DNA of 64,000 nt from positions 4,377,012-4,441,011 of the forward strand of contig WHVD01000001.1 of assembly GCA_015178975.1 (NCBI GenBank), in the 5' to 3' direction. Below, piece by piece: positions 22,216 through 33,599 of this stretch. The notes under the pieces are model-generated. The model did not search any database. It worked only from the letters and a program-made list of their open reading frames with translations, and had not been told where the DNA came from. The stretch's first letter is position 1; every line of letters begins with the position of its first letter. The position numbers and the translations under genes are program-made. This DNA comes from Hysterangium stoloniferum. Lineage: Eukaryota; Basidiomycota; Agaricomycetes; Hysterangiales; Hysterangiaceae.

Positions 22216-23090
22216 ATTGCCAGAGCAACCCAGGCACCACTTAAGGTTCCTAGTACCTTTTAAATAATGAATAGCCTGAATGGCTGCAGCCCTGTATGGA
22301 GTTGAATAACTAGCAAGAAAATGAGATGGTTGTTGCATAGCATGGGAGATATCAGGTTAAGTAGAGATAGCCAGGTAAAATAAGCACCCAATCAAAGAAC
22401 AATAGGGTAGTTTAAGAGGTTGGTAAGTTTGATTTTGGATAATGATGTGTGATCAAAGCAGAAGAGCTTTAGACTGTCATCCAAGGGGGTAGATACAGTA
22501 GATGCTGTACCCCATCCAAATTGAGCTATTATTTTATCTATGAGTACAATCTGAGAAAGAGAAATGGAGCTATTAGGTCAATCCAATTTGAGAGAAATTC
22601 CCACAACAAAATGGGCAGTACCAAGGTCAGAAATAGTCCACACACTATACATATCCTGTTTAAATACTTCATTTTCTGCAGTTGTTCTAGCAATGGAGAA
22701 GTCATCAACATGTACAGTGGCAATAATAATGCCAGTTGTGGTGCATCTGTAGTAAATGCAAGATTCTGATGTTAGTCTAGTAAAACCCCAAGCCAACATC
22801 TGTTTGTTCATTGCTTTGTTCCAGATTTGACTGCTCTGTTTCATTCTATACAGACCTCAGAGTACCATTCAGATGTAATCCACTTTACCAGGTTCTACAA
22901 ATCCTTTGGACTGTTCCATATATTGTATTTTTCCTCAGGGAGCAATCTGTAAAGGAAAGCAGTTTTAATATTGATTTGTTGTGCATCCCACCCAAGAGTG
23001 GCAGCTATATGGAGAAAAACATGCCAGGAGTCCATGCATGCAGTAGTTAAGGTCATTTTATGGCAATACTTTCCATATACATATTTGCTT
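22216..23090 (-). pseudogene. copia-G reverse transcriptase to RNase H
   Basis: The minus strand carries the Ty1/copia RT in order: TACMDSWHVFLHIAATLGWD, QQINIKTAFL, the catalytic VHVDDF box with SIARTTAENEVFKQDM, LGTAHFVVGISL, then QPSHFLASYSTPYRAAAIQA and YLKGTRNLKWCLGCSGN at the left edge. Frame changes and stops (for example near 22455 and 22850) mark it as dead. Confidence 0.85.
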
Positions 23091-23429
23091 GAAACCTTGG
23101 GTCATAGCATCTGTATGTTTTATTTATTTACCATCATATTCAATAAGAATGCATTCAATGGATTATTTGTAAAGTTTATGGTTCATTCTGTTCTGAATCA
23201 AGATACAGTTGGCAATAAAACCCTTACAATGTTTGTGCTTTTTGAAAGACATGTCTATTTCCTGGGAAATCCTAAATTCTCTAAATTTCTGAAAATATTA
23301 TGTAATATACTTCACCACCATACCTTCTTGCATGCACAGCTACAAGGCACCATGTTCATATTTGGTAAGTCCACTATCCCACACAAACCAACAACTCATT
23401 GTAAGGGTTTTGTTGCACACTATTTTGAA
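23091..23429. other. no gene recognised
   Basis: An AT-rich stretch between copia-G and Tc1 copy 2. No terminal repeat or coding sequence could be assigned. Confidence 0.3.
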
Positions 23430-24098
23430 AATTGGTATTTAGTATAGCCCCCCTTTGCCCTGATCACTGCTGCAAGCCTTTTAGGCATGCTTTTAATAAG
23501 TTTGTGACACTCCTCCTTTGAAATCTCCTCCCACAACTTCTATACCCTCTCCCAAAGTTCATGAACACTATTTGCAGGTTGTTCCTACTCTCTAGCTTCT
23601 TGAGATGTTTCCAGAGATGTTCAATAGGATTCATGTCTGGATATTGTGCAGGCCACTTGAGGACTGTAACCCCATGGTCATTGAACCATTTCTGGGCCTT
23701 TTTGCTTGTGTGCTTGGGGTCATTGTCTTGTTGAAAGATGATCCACTGATTTGATAGTTGAGGGTTTGCTGGAGTTCATCATCCAGGATGCTCACATAAA
23801 GGTCAGCATCCATCTTCCCATCAATTTCAGTTGCAAACCCAACCCCATCCCAGCCAAGCATCCCCATATTATCAAATTTCCTCCAAACTTGACTGTTCTC
23901 TCCTATCAGCTAAGCCCTCACCCACATCTTTCAACACATATTTCCTTCCATCTGACCTATTTTCTGACTTTTAATTCAGTCTCAACTTCTCGAGTGCATA
24001 TTAGGATTGGGAAACCTGCTTGGCCCCAACTCTCATCCCATAACACTTCTCTCTGTTTCTCTAGGATGATCTATCATCCAGACGCCATTCAGACATCC
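23430..24098 (-). pseudogene. Tc1/mariner transposase copy 2, C-terminal part
   Basis: The minus strand encodes ATEIDGKMDADLYVSILDDE, then FNKTMTPSTQAK in one frame and the equivalent QQDNDPKHTSKKAQKWF in another, then LKWPAQYPDMNPIEHLWKHL. The second catalytic Asp (DNDPKH) and the Glu of NPIEHLW are recognisable, spaced as in DD34E transposases. Frameshifts break it, and LTR-C2 interrupts the upstream part at 24099. Confidence 0.85.
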
Positions 24099-24822
24099 TC
24101 TTAAGAACTGAAAACTGACTAATGTCGGTGGCCGACAGGGACCAATCGGAAGGACTTGGCTTCAGCTTATGTGCTGCGCCCTCACAAATATCCGTAGGGT
24201 GTCCTTAGATTTCGGATGGGTGAAACCTAATCCTAAAGAGTTTCTTTCGGCGAGATACCGATCAGAACCAAAGGACAAGTTGAGTGTTGGGCCAAGGGGT
24301 TGGGGCCGGGAGTGGCTGAGTGCATGCGAAGGCGGATGAGGGGATTATTAGTATGAGACTGTTACAGACGTATGAGGGTATTCTGAGTCGATATTCTGAT
24401 TGCCTAGTAACTACAACTACAGTAGGTTCATATACAAGTAACAGGCGTCTAGAAAATACTAATGGGGAGAAAGGTGGAAAACGGTATTAACAATAAGCTT
24501 GACTAGGAACAGGAAGTTTATGATTAGTTCGGAGGCCGATGATAACCGAGAGCAGAATTACGATAAAAGGAAATAGTTCGAGGACTACAAATATAGATAG
24601 ACATATGTGAAACATAGGATAGAACGGATCAACATAATAAAAGGGACGTATCAAAAGTTTAACCAGACAATACAAGTATTTTGACGTGGGCGTAAACAGA
24701 GTTTGATCATCACGAAAGCATACGTCAGCTTCAGGGGCCGATGGTTTCCGATGTGGTGACTTGAAAATGTTGATAAGTGGCGATAACCTCGGGACCGATA
24801 GGGTTGTGACACAGTCGTAACA
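24099..24822 (-). mobile_element. LTR-C2, solo LTR
   Basis: A 724-bp unit is flanked by CATCC (24094-24098 and 24823-24827). Its right end reads AGTCGTAACA. The left end is degenerate (TCTTAAGA in place of TGTTAAGA). It matches the reverse complement of LTR-C1 (50595-51536) and has the U5 motif at about 24150-24175. It is inserted in Tc1 copy 2. Confidence 0.88.
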
Positions 24823-24963
24823 CATCCCAGACCCTCTAGACACTTGAAGATCTCTTGTTCCAATCTACCCCTGAGTCTGTTTGACATGCATTCATTTGTT
24901 TGTTTATTGTGTCCCCTGTACTTGTTCTCATTCCATCTCAAGCCTTATTCCTACTGCAGAATT
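24823..24963. other. flank of LTR-C2
   Basis: A short stretch probably belonging to the broken Tc1 copy 2. The block TCTAGACACTTGAAG recalls 21180-21195 next to Tc1 copy 1. Confidence 0.35.
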
Positions 24964-26290
24964 GTTAAGTGCAGGAAATATACCCAGATTTTCTGGTGAA
25001 TATTCTGATGAGGACTTTTCAGAAATATTCTGGGGACTTCCCAGGACATAGTCTGCAGAATAGTCCACAGGCTTCCAGGAAGTCATCTGGGGGTATCAAA
25101 ATATTTCCAGGATATGAGAAGGACTTGACTGTGCCCTCACACAATTGTTGGACATACATAACTTTAAAGAGGTGTTGGTCTGGATACTCCATAAAGTCTG
25201 AGTGTTAGGATATGTACAGGGCAGGTTTCTGGAGAAACCCGCAGGATATCCGGTAGGACTTGGCTTCAGCTTATAGGCTGCGCCCTCACTAGATTGTGTT
25301 GTCCAATTTCGAACAGGCGGACGGGGATCCTGGGAAGTCCGGGCAGGGTTCGTGGGTTGTAGGTCATAAGTCGGAGGTCGTGAGTCATGAGTCGAGATAG
25401 TCGAGAGAGATAGATGTGCCGGAGCCCATGGGCTCTGACTAGTGCGAGCGATGTGAATCAAGCAAGGGTTTAGAGCGGAAAATGTTATTAGATTACTGGG
25501 GGGAATCTACGCTAATTTTCTGACTGGATTGTATGTACAACATCTGCCAGTTTATATAGACTGTGGAGTGAATGACATACCAAATCCAGTAATGATGAAA
25601 TGAAACTAACAAAACATAAAATGGGAATAATAAACACCAAGTTTGGTGTTAGGAACGGAATGGAACGGAGCAGAGTCTGAATCGTGACAAAGCATAACCC
25701 ATAATGGGAAACGGAGTGGGAGTGGAGTCCTAAATTGTGACAGGTCATTTGACTAAAACGGGAGTGGGGCTCGATTAGAGCAGTGACGGGATTCTAAGTG
25801 GGGTCTGCTGACTGATGCTTGGGACGAAGACAGACATAGACAGAGACGGAGTCCGGGGGAAGTCCAGTGACTGATATGTGTCGTAATGAGGTCGAACGTA
25901 ACAAGTCTTGATGTAATGGAGTCCGGGCGGGAAATCCTATAAACAGACAATTGGTGCTTGTAGCGCGTGGGGGCGTACAGGTTAGTGCCCGGAGTCTGGC
26001 GGGATTGTCCGGTCGTAACACTGAGAATATGTATGTGAGAGAACCAGAAGTTAGAAGGCCTGAGGGCTCTGAAAATATCCTGGGTGAGAACAAGTAGTCA
26101 GATGATACAAAAGGAGGTTGAGTTGGAAGGTACAAGAAGGACTTGGCTTCAGCTTATGTGCTGTGCCCTTATACACATGTTCAGGTGTCCTTATTTCAAG
26201 TTGAGAGATGTTTACATGAGAGGTGTAGATAATCAGAGTTCCAAGGAGTTCTGGATATTGATTGTACAGAAAGACCAACAGTGTGAGGGG
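24964..26290 (-). repeat. LTR-D-like LTR, interrupted by LTR-B2
   Basis: The left part starts TGTTAAGTGCAGG like the reverse complement of the LTR-D 3' end. The right part (26021-26290) has CTTGGCTTCAGCTTATGTGC and AATCAGAGTTCCAAGG then TATTGATTGTACAG, as in LTR-D. LTR-B2 splits it at 25203-26020. The outer end is not clear. Confidence 0.55.
25203..26020 (-). mobile_element. LTR-B2, solo LTR
   Basis: An 818-bp LTR-B copy in reverse, from TGTTAGGATATG to CCGGTCGTAACA, flanked by CTGAG (25198-25202 and 26021-26025). It retains the TATA region (reverse of CAGTTTATATAGAC at about 25550) and the U5 motif at about 25258-25290. Confidence 0.93.
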
Positions 26291-27561
26291 TACCCCTCAT
26301 AGTGAAGAAACTTGATAAATCTGCCCTATTATATTTTCTTTGATTTATTCATATTTTTACTATATTTTTACTTAGGATATTCTTCGAATATCTTGTCTTA
26401 CTATAGTTTGATGGTCCATGTATCCTTATGGGAGTGTGGACACTTGTGGGTGCATAGATGTTTGTGGGGCATATAGGTACAGAAGCCATATGTACAATAG
26501 TGAGCACAATGGATGGTAGAGGCACTTTTAACCCAGAACCCCCTGCAACAACTGCAAGTAGTGGTTTAGGAATTGCTTATTCATCCTGCACATAGGACTT
26601 CACACTACTATAGTTGAAGTCCTTATGTAATTGCAAGCCTAACATTCTCACCAAACCTATTCTCCCTCTCAACTCTTTTCTGGTCACACCTACAACTATG
26701 AATCCTTTGTACTTACAATTGTCTAATCCATATAAGTCTAACTGACATTATTGGGTTGAACCTTTAAGTTCAATCCCATACAATTGAGCAATCATTTCCT
26801 AGTTATTCTTGTTGTACTTATCTGTTGACACTAAAACACTGTACTCATTTAAGTTAATATTATGTGCACGTTGAATGGTAAAATACATGACTCTTCACAA
26901 AAGGAGTAGATTAGACTAAGTTGAGACTAATTTGAGATACAAACTGGAGAGTAAGGACATGATTATGGAAGACTATATAGTTGTTCCAATAATTGTGCTA
27001 CAAATCTGTTAGGAGTCACCTCAAGAGAGACTTATTGATATAACCCAAAAACCAAGTCAATTACAAGACTGGGGTATTACAACCACCAGTCCCCTACTTA
27101 TATATCTACATGTGTACTACCCAATAGCCTAAAGGTGTCACACACAGACCAACTAGAAGAAGCTCTGTGCATGATGGCACAATCATCAGAGTTCTAACTA
27201 ACATAGAGAAAGAATAGAAGAAACTCTAACAACAGAAGCATAATCTCTTAGAGTACTAGGGGTCACAGACATATGCTAGTAGTAATATTAACACATAGGG
27301 GTGGCAATAAGATAAGCCCTGACAAAGTCTGAGAGTATAATAAAACATGTTTTTGGAAATGTTTCCAAAATAAACACATAACAACAAGTGAGGTAAATGA
27401 GGAACAAGGACCAGGACATATCAGGGAATAAGTGCAGAAGCAATACACAAGTGAATGTATTTGAGGGGTCCGGGTCATGGATACTAAGCATCTAAAGAAT
27501 TTGCAGTAGTCTGACTGGATTCCAGGTCATGAAATGACCAGGGACACTTGGAGAAGATAAC
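26291..27561. other. no gene recognised
   Basis: AT-rich, stop-rich DNA on both strands. The only structure noticed is the palindrome GAGGGGTACCCCTC at about 26285-26298. It is probably old transposon sequence. Confidence 0.35.
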
Positions 27562-28090
27562 TGTTAAGGGGAGTCCAGTGGGTTCTTGGTCATATGATGA
27601 GGTATCTAGTTGAAGGCAGATGTTATAGTCTAGATGTCTAAAGGCTAAAGAGGAGGGTATGCCAGGGTCTGTAGGGTTAGAAAATACTTAACTGGGAAGT
27701 CCAGTTCTACAAGACAAGTGAAGCTTGGCTTCAGCTTATGTGCTGCACTCCTATGCAAATACTTGTGTGTCCTTAATTTCAAAGGGCTGATATGTGCTGG
27801 AGAACTTATGGGTATTTGGAGTTCTGAAGAGTTCCAAATATTGAGTGTACATAAAGAGAAGAAGAAGAAGCTTACTAAGTCAATATCAGATCTGAGGTGT
27901 AAGTACAAATGCATGGAAACTAACATAGGCTTTCTGGTAATTGTAATCCAAACTGAGATCACAATAAGATGGATTAGGATAGGGGTTTCCAATTTGGAAC
28001 ATAATAAGCAAATGAATGAATACTTGTCAACAGAAAAGTTACCAAATACAGAACAAGGAGAAAGTTTTGAATGGTTGGTATGGTGACATA
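27562..28090 (-). repeat. LTR-D4, diverged
   Basis: Read in reverse it follows LTR-D: TGTTAAGGGG at the left, CTTGGCTTCAGCTTATGTGC, TATTTGGAGTTCTGAAGAG, TAAGTCAATATCAGATCTGA, and CAAATACAGAACAAGG near the right end. No clean target-site duplication was found and the right border is uncertain (28090-28151). Confidence 0.65.
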
Positions 28091-28314
28091 AAGATATTTG
28101 TTTTCCGGGAATTCCTTGACCAAAGACTACATCCCCACTCCTGGTCATACATACTTATATGAGATAGCACAGTGACCAAGGCAATGCCTGGCCACCAGCA
28201 TCCACCAGAGTGCTGCTGGGCAGACCACCACCTTATCACTCACCACAATCAGTGTCTCTGAAGATTGAACTTTGTCAGCTAAGTTAGAGGGTGGCTAGGG
28301 AAATGGGATAGTAT

Positions 28315-28368
28315 TGGTTTCAAACTGATGAAAGCTCTCATCAGGGGGATACTGCTACCCATACCATT
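28315..28368 (-). ncRNA. hammerhead ribozyme, type III, diverged copy
   Basis: Minus strand, 5' to 3': stem III strand TGGT (28367-28364), cleavage nucleotide A (28363), stem I GGG...CCC, core CTGATGA (28345-28339), stem II GAGC/GTTT around TTTCATCA, core GAAA (28322-28319), and stem III strand ACCA. Stem III differs from the copy at 39422-39475 by a paired change (C-G to U-A). Stem II is held by G-U pairs and the first stem I pair is mismatched, so activity may be weak. Confidence 0.65.
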
Positions 28369-28399
28369 TTACCCGTCCAGAATTACTGATTAGGAGTCT

Positions 28400-29816
28400 A
28401 CACTAAGCCTGAGAGCGAAAGGGAGTGATAAGATACTGGATTCATGCTGACCAATGTGTGCAGTGCTCCCCCCTTTCACCCTGTGTGTCTTTGAAAAGTC
28501 CTCTGGTCAAGACTTTATTGTAAGATTGCCTACCATTTCCCCCACCCCCAGGAATCCTAGGGCAGATTTCACCTACAGAGATTGTGGAATATGCCTATTG
28601 CACAGATATCTGTACATCTTGGCCTCACACATTGAAGCCCAGTGAAAACCTGCTCTGGAAAGATCTGGGATTATCCATGGGAATCTGCTGAGAACTGAAG
28701 AGCAGATTGGATTCAGATATTTCTAGATTTTGGCCACCCTCCAGAAGATCTGCTGCTCACATTCTCTGGCCAAAATTTGAAAACTCAATCAAAATGCTGA
28801 GCACTTCTGGCTCTAGTTGGTGTGGTCTGTTGCATGCTGTAAATGTTTTAAATTGCTAGTTAATTATTAATTCTGCTATAATACATATTTGTTCTGGTAT
28901 ATTCTGCATTCTACTGTGTCCATCTGAGCTCTGGATACAGTTGATTATGTCATAATGCATAATGCTCATCCCCACCCTCAGCCAATGCATTATGAGATTT
29001 ATGCAACACCAGAAGTGTCACACATGTGTGACAATATGTGACATATACGTTGTTTATGGCGTTGTCTAGGCCAGTCTTCAATGTAAATGACATTTTATTA
29101 GAATATTATTTTTTGCAAAAAGACAATTTCAACAGTGATTTAGTTTTGACAAGGCAATAGGGTCAGCAAGTGTCAGATTTGCCTGCTGTGTGTGGATTGC
29201 TGGTTTTGCAGATGTCTTTGGCATATCTTTACTGCCAACCTGCTTCTATTTGTTTTTGACATAAGGTGCTGGCTTTTCTCAAGGCTTTCATGTAGTCTTG
29301 GGCTCAGTTTTAGGCATAAGGAATTAAAGACACAGTTGGAGAATGATAAAGGGTGTATGAAAATTTCCAACGCCCTGACATGCCTTAGCGCAATGCCATT
29401 ACATACTGGCATTTGTATGAATAATACAGCCTATTTAATTCAAACCTAAGCAGCCAGTGAAAGTTGTGCCTCAATCTGTCCTATCACAGTAATTCCAGTT
29501 CCGAAAGCTTAATTTCTCTCCCCCGTAATAATGCATATTGCCCTCCTTGGCCTATGCATTATCCATTATGCGTTATGCATTCATTTTCTCTGCATACCAA
29601 CATTGTTCCCAATACAACCCAATGCATTATTAGGTTTATGCATTATGACCTTATGCATTGACCTAATTGACTGTACTCACTATTTCCTGCTCTGCCGATT
29701 TTCATCCTTTGAGAGATAAACATAAACATATTTGTGAGTGAATCTATTAGAAAAAAAAACAATGTTTAGTTAGTGAGGCAAGATTAAGGTGAAAGATGAA
29801 GAAAAAATGTTTGACT
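28400..29816. other. no gene recognised; ATGCATTAT-rich patches
   Basis: No supported coding sequence. Two patches, about 28953-28997 and 29528-29661, repeat the motif TGCATTATG (also TATGCATTA) many times, each next to CCAATGCATTAT. These may be two fragments of one unknown repeat. Confidence 0.4.
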
Positions 29817-30190
29817 TTATGCATCTATTAGTTGGCAACAACGATGAGAAGTTTTCTTTGTTTCCTTAGCATGCACATCGTACTTCTAGAAGATGACATA
29901 CTTTCATAAAATTCATAAGTTTGAAACGCGATTGACATACCTTTCGTGTCTCCTTTTTAAGGTTATTGAAAACCTTCTTGAACTCAGCTGCTGTCGTACC
30001 AGGGTGCTCTTTGAGGTAATTGAGTGCATTAAGATTACTATTTTCTTTTGTCAGACCATAGAGGAAAATGCAATGAAAAAATTGTACCATGCTGTAATTA
30101 CCTTTGACGGTTCCATCATTTTTCCCTTCTTGGGGTAGGTCCTTTTTGAAGCAGTAGGTGCGGGTAAGGTAGGTCCATATGGGATCTCAT
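29817..30190 (-). CDS. small multi-exon gene, unknown function (partial 5')
   Basis: Three exons can be read on the minus strand: about 30190-30102, 30044-29941 and 29885-29817 (stop TAA). The introns are 57 and 55 nt, with donors GTAATT and GTATGT and acceptors AAAG and CTAG. The frame is kept across both introns, giving ...GTVK-ENSNLNALNYL, ...FNNLKKETRK-KYDVHAK and a short basic end. The middle exon (NYLKEHPGTTAAEFKKVFNN) looks like a genuine helical protein. An alternative first-exon frame from ATG at about 30218 also stays open through exon 1. No domain is recognised. Confidence 0.5.
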
Positions 30191-30358
30191 CGGAGGGAGC
30201 AGGGATCATCAGGTTCATTCTATATAAAGTAAGTGATAAGCAAATGACAGACTTCAGAAATGCTAAATGGGGGTTGAAAAAACATCCAATAATTCATCCT
30301 AAATGTCATGGCCACTGGGCCTGGTTCAGTTGGAGAGAATACTGAAGTGGTATGGCAA

Positions 30359-30472
30359 TTAACTTGAGTCATATCGAGTTAACATGGTGGTAAGAAAGAA
30401 AGTTGTAAGAGACAATTCAAGGAAGGAAATGAGAGTAAGTAATGCTAGAGCATGATACGCGGTTCAATCACG
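30359..30472. repeat. ~115-bp direct repeat, copy 1
   Basis: It begins AATTAACTTGAGTCATAT and ends GATACGCGGTTCAATCAC, and is over 90% identical by eye to 33421-33534. The two copies bracket a 2.95-kb segment. Confidence 0.85.
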
Positions 30473-30976
30473 TCGGTACGGTGCAGGCATCATCGCTCCA
30501 TGCAGCCAACAAAGCCATTCTCAATGACGTTCGGTGCAGTTTAGAGCTGCGAGACACAGACATCAGTACCCTCCTGGGGTAACTCTACGATGAGAACTCC
30601 CATGAAGCAATGGGGGCCAAACGTCCATGAAGGACTAAAGACGTTTTAAGTATCTCAGCGGTTAAACATTCACTTAATTATACAATACCTAAAGATGTTT
30701 TAAGTACTAACTATATATGATAGGTTTTACTTCTCAAAGATAAATATGCATAATCACTGATTGCGCTATTTTGTGCTTGTGCCACTGTTGTTTGCCTAGT
30801 TCCGAAAAAGTCAATGTTGATGCATATGTGGTTATCTTTGTTCCTCAACATGGAGACATGACAGTCTCATAGACACCTTTCATGTTGAAACTTGTTTAAC
30901 ACCATAATCTATCACAAATTTGAACTCTCACCATTTTATGCATATGACATAAATTAAACTCTGCATGGGTCGGATC
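30473..30976. other. no gene; includes copia-K LTR fragment
   Basis: About 30648-30735 resembles the copia-K LTR end at 54830-54920 (AAAGACGTTTTAAGTATCTC, then ACAATACCTAAAGATG). The rest holds nothing recognisable. Confidence 0.5.
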
Positions 30977-31210
30977 TTAATGGAGATAAACAAAGAAGCC
31001 AATAGCATACAATCTGCCCCTTTTCAGGAGGTCCTTATTAATAATGAGCATTCCAGATAGGCCTTCCTGTTTTCTGTCACCGATGGGCTGGAAGACCGCG
31101 TTCTGAAGTATATAATGCGGCGCATTAACCAGAGGCTCTATGTCAAGCCTATGACGCAACCGACTTGCACTCGCACGGAGGCTTGGCAGAGGAATAGATT
31201 CACGAAATAG
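30977..31210 (-). pseudogene. unknown gene remnant, copy 1
   Basis: The minus strand is open for ~75 codons ending TAA (30977-30979) and includes LDIEPLVNAPHYILQNAVFQ and GLSGMLIINKDL. I do not recognise the family. A degenerate relative lies at 32190-32395, which argues for a real protein ancestor. Confidence 0.4.
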
Positions 31211-32189
31211 TCCCTTCTTCGACTTATCCTGTTTTTTGCTGGAGGAAGCTTATCCTTGGAGTTATGGTATGATTATTGGCAAGACAAAGATATTCCGAAG
31301 CGCTGAACGTAGTTACAGCTGTTGTTGATATGTAGATTTGAATGACCAATAGTTTATTCTGAATCACCAAACTTCAACGTCAAGTTAATGCCAGTGAGAG
31401 ACAAGAGGGTGACAGACTAGAGAACAGATGATAAAGTTTTATACTAGGAAAAAGCACCCGCAGTACAGAAAACAATATCCTTACGGCTATGGCACCCATC
31501 TCCTAAGGAGGAAGACACAACATCTCGGCGAACAATAAAAACAAAATTAACACAAGAAGATGCAGCGAATCCATGGATTCAAACGAGCCTTCGAGGAGCC
31601 TGTTGCAGACGGTTTGAATCCATGCCATAATCCAGGAGAATATGAATAACCCATCTGCTCCATCTTTCCATGCAAAAAACTGCTCTATTCATTATACCCG
31701 GGAAATACGCTCCGTACTTAAATAGAAACGAAGTGAACATTCACCCCGGAAAGGCCCGGAAAACCGTTTGTTCATTCATATACCAGTCACCAGAGAACTG
31801 GAATGAATTAATAGCCGAAAACGCCCGTCAGTCTAGACGAAGGAAAGCATGTCTGCACAATGTGGATTTGAACACTTGATGGAAAACTATAACTTTATGT
31901 CTTTAAGCGCCTGTCTTCTAGAACCAGTTCGCATCCACTTTCATCAAAAAGGAACTTCTATGTAGTTAACCGACATCGTTGTATGAGTAGATATATAAAA
32001 TGAAACAACACAGGCATGTGACGAGGGAGTTCTGTGGGTGATTATGCCAAGTGAAATGTACAGACTATGGGATCCTACCGGCTGATTCCTGTCTGTTGTT
32101 TATGACCCAGTGCGATATTATACTCGCATGATTTAGATCCGTGTAAAGGGATCTATTACTTTGTGACAGCATCGGACGTCTTCATTAAC
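31211..32189. other. no gene recognised; one hairpin
   Basis: The only clear structure is an imperfect hairpin at about 31565-31632, whose arms CATGGATTCAAAC and GTTTGAATCCATG are exact reverse complements. A 69-codon plus-strand ORF at 31670-31879 has no recognisable domain. Confidence 0.35.
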
Positions 32190-32395
32190 AATGAGGATGC
32201 TATTACCACGACGATTCATCCCGTGGTAAGCAGTCCTCGTTGGTCCAAGGAATTGGCTGAATGTTGAATATTTAGCACCCAGATACACTCTTTTAGCCTT
32301 TGCCAGTGACATTCTGGAAGATAGCGTTCGTGAGCTTATGATACGTATTAACAAGACGCTGGATATGGAGCCCAAGCAATGTGAAGTGACCAACC
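32190..32395 (-). pseudogene. unknown gene remnant, copy 2
   Basis: The minus strand gives HIQRLVNTYHKLTNAIFQNV with stops shortly after, and ILIVNEDV in another frame, corresponding to PLVNAPHYILQNAVFQPI and MLIINKDL of copy 1. This is a frameshifted, older duplicate of the same unknown gene. Confidence 0.4.
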
Positions 32396-33390
32396 GGTAC
32401 TATCAGGGAGGACAGCCCAACACAGGATCCGGCGAATTTATAGACTCCATGACTGCTTGGAGGCCGGAAATTGAATAAGATTCGTCGTGCTTTAGGGAAT
32501 TGTAATAATAAGTTCTTGAATGGGTATGGCTAGAGCACCGAATGTTGAGTGGTCGATGTGGGATCAACATGGGTAGGCGGGGAGCTAGAGAGGATGTAAG
32601 TACCTTATTTATGTTTACTTCCACCATGATGTTTGACCTAATCGATCTCATCGCCTATAACCGCAAACCTTGAATAAAGTAAGATAAGATAGTAGCACAT
32701 ATATGGACATCATGAATGACCGTACCGTCGCAAATCATCTTGTTCCCACCACACCCTTCAAACTACGATCAACAGCTCTAACAGCGGTGACACAGACAAA
32801 GACCCATCACTTACAATGCCGCTAGTCACACCCGCACCCTTTTCCGGTATCACATTCAACCCTCAACATATTGTAGACAACGGAAGTCGACACATGGGCG
32901 CCTATGTGTATGCAATTCAGCGTTTGACATAGTTATGCCAAAGTACAAGATTAATGTCCGGAATTTAAACAGTCAATAGAGCGTGAAAAATCAAATGGGT
33001 CCCTTACCAACGGTGTAAAGATACCAAACACTTCGCTAGGGATATATTGGCAAACCATGAACTCACGTTAAGACTTGCAGCCTGCAGACACCACAAGACA
33101 TGGCAGGAGATCACTACATGCCGGTTAATATCAATAATGAAGACGAGAGCTTGGTTTATAATTTAATTATTCACCTACAATACTAAGATGTCCCCATCAT
33201 ACATCCAAAATGGACGAGTGGTGGAATGAAGAGAAATGACGAGTTGGTGGATATTGCTACAAAAGGATACGTCTAGAAAAACAGCAGATTTGAAACAATA
33301 TTTCAAATATTAATCTGATGCATGCACTCACAGAACGTCAAGCTCATTAATTTGGGGCATTGAGAGCTGTCTGGGTGGCGGTCAATGGTA
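32396..33390. other. no gene recognised
   Basis: No coding region, repeat family or RNA gene could be supported here. Confidence 0.3.
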
Positions 33391-33393
33391 GTG

Positions 33394-33420
33394 ATTGGCA
33401 AGGCCCGGCCTGAAACCCCC
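33394..33420. repeat. orphan hAT-like end
   Basis: TAGTGATTGGCAAGGCCCGG is nearly the same as the left end of the hAT-like element at 18335. No opposite end or duplication was found. It directly abuts the second 115-bp repeat. Confidence 0.6.
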
Positions 33421-33534
33421 GGAATTAACTTGAGTCATATTGAGTTGACATGGTGGTAAGAAAGAAAGTTGTAAGAGACAGTTCAAGGAAGGAAATGAGA
33501 GTAAGTAAAGCTAGAGCATGATACGCGGTTCAAT
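33421..33534. repeat. ~115-bp direct repeat, copy 2
   Basis: Matches 30359-30472. It lies ~65 bp upstream of the first recognisable VPS15 sequence. Confidence 0.85.
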
Positions 33535-33599
33535 CACATGACCATGTTATTGACTGCCACCCGCTACAATCCTTTAAACAAGTGTGGTTCAAATGATGT

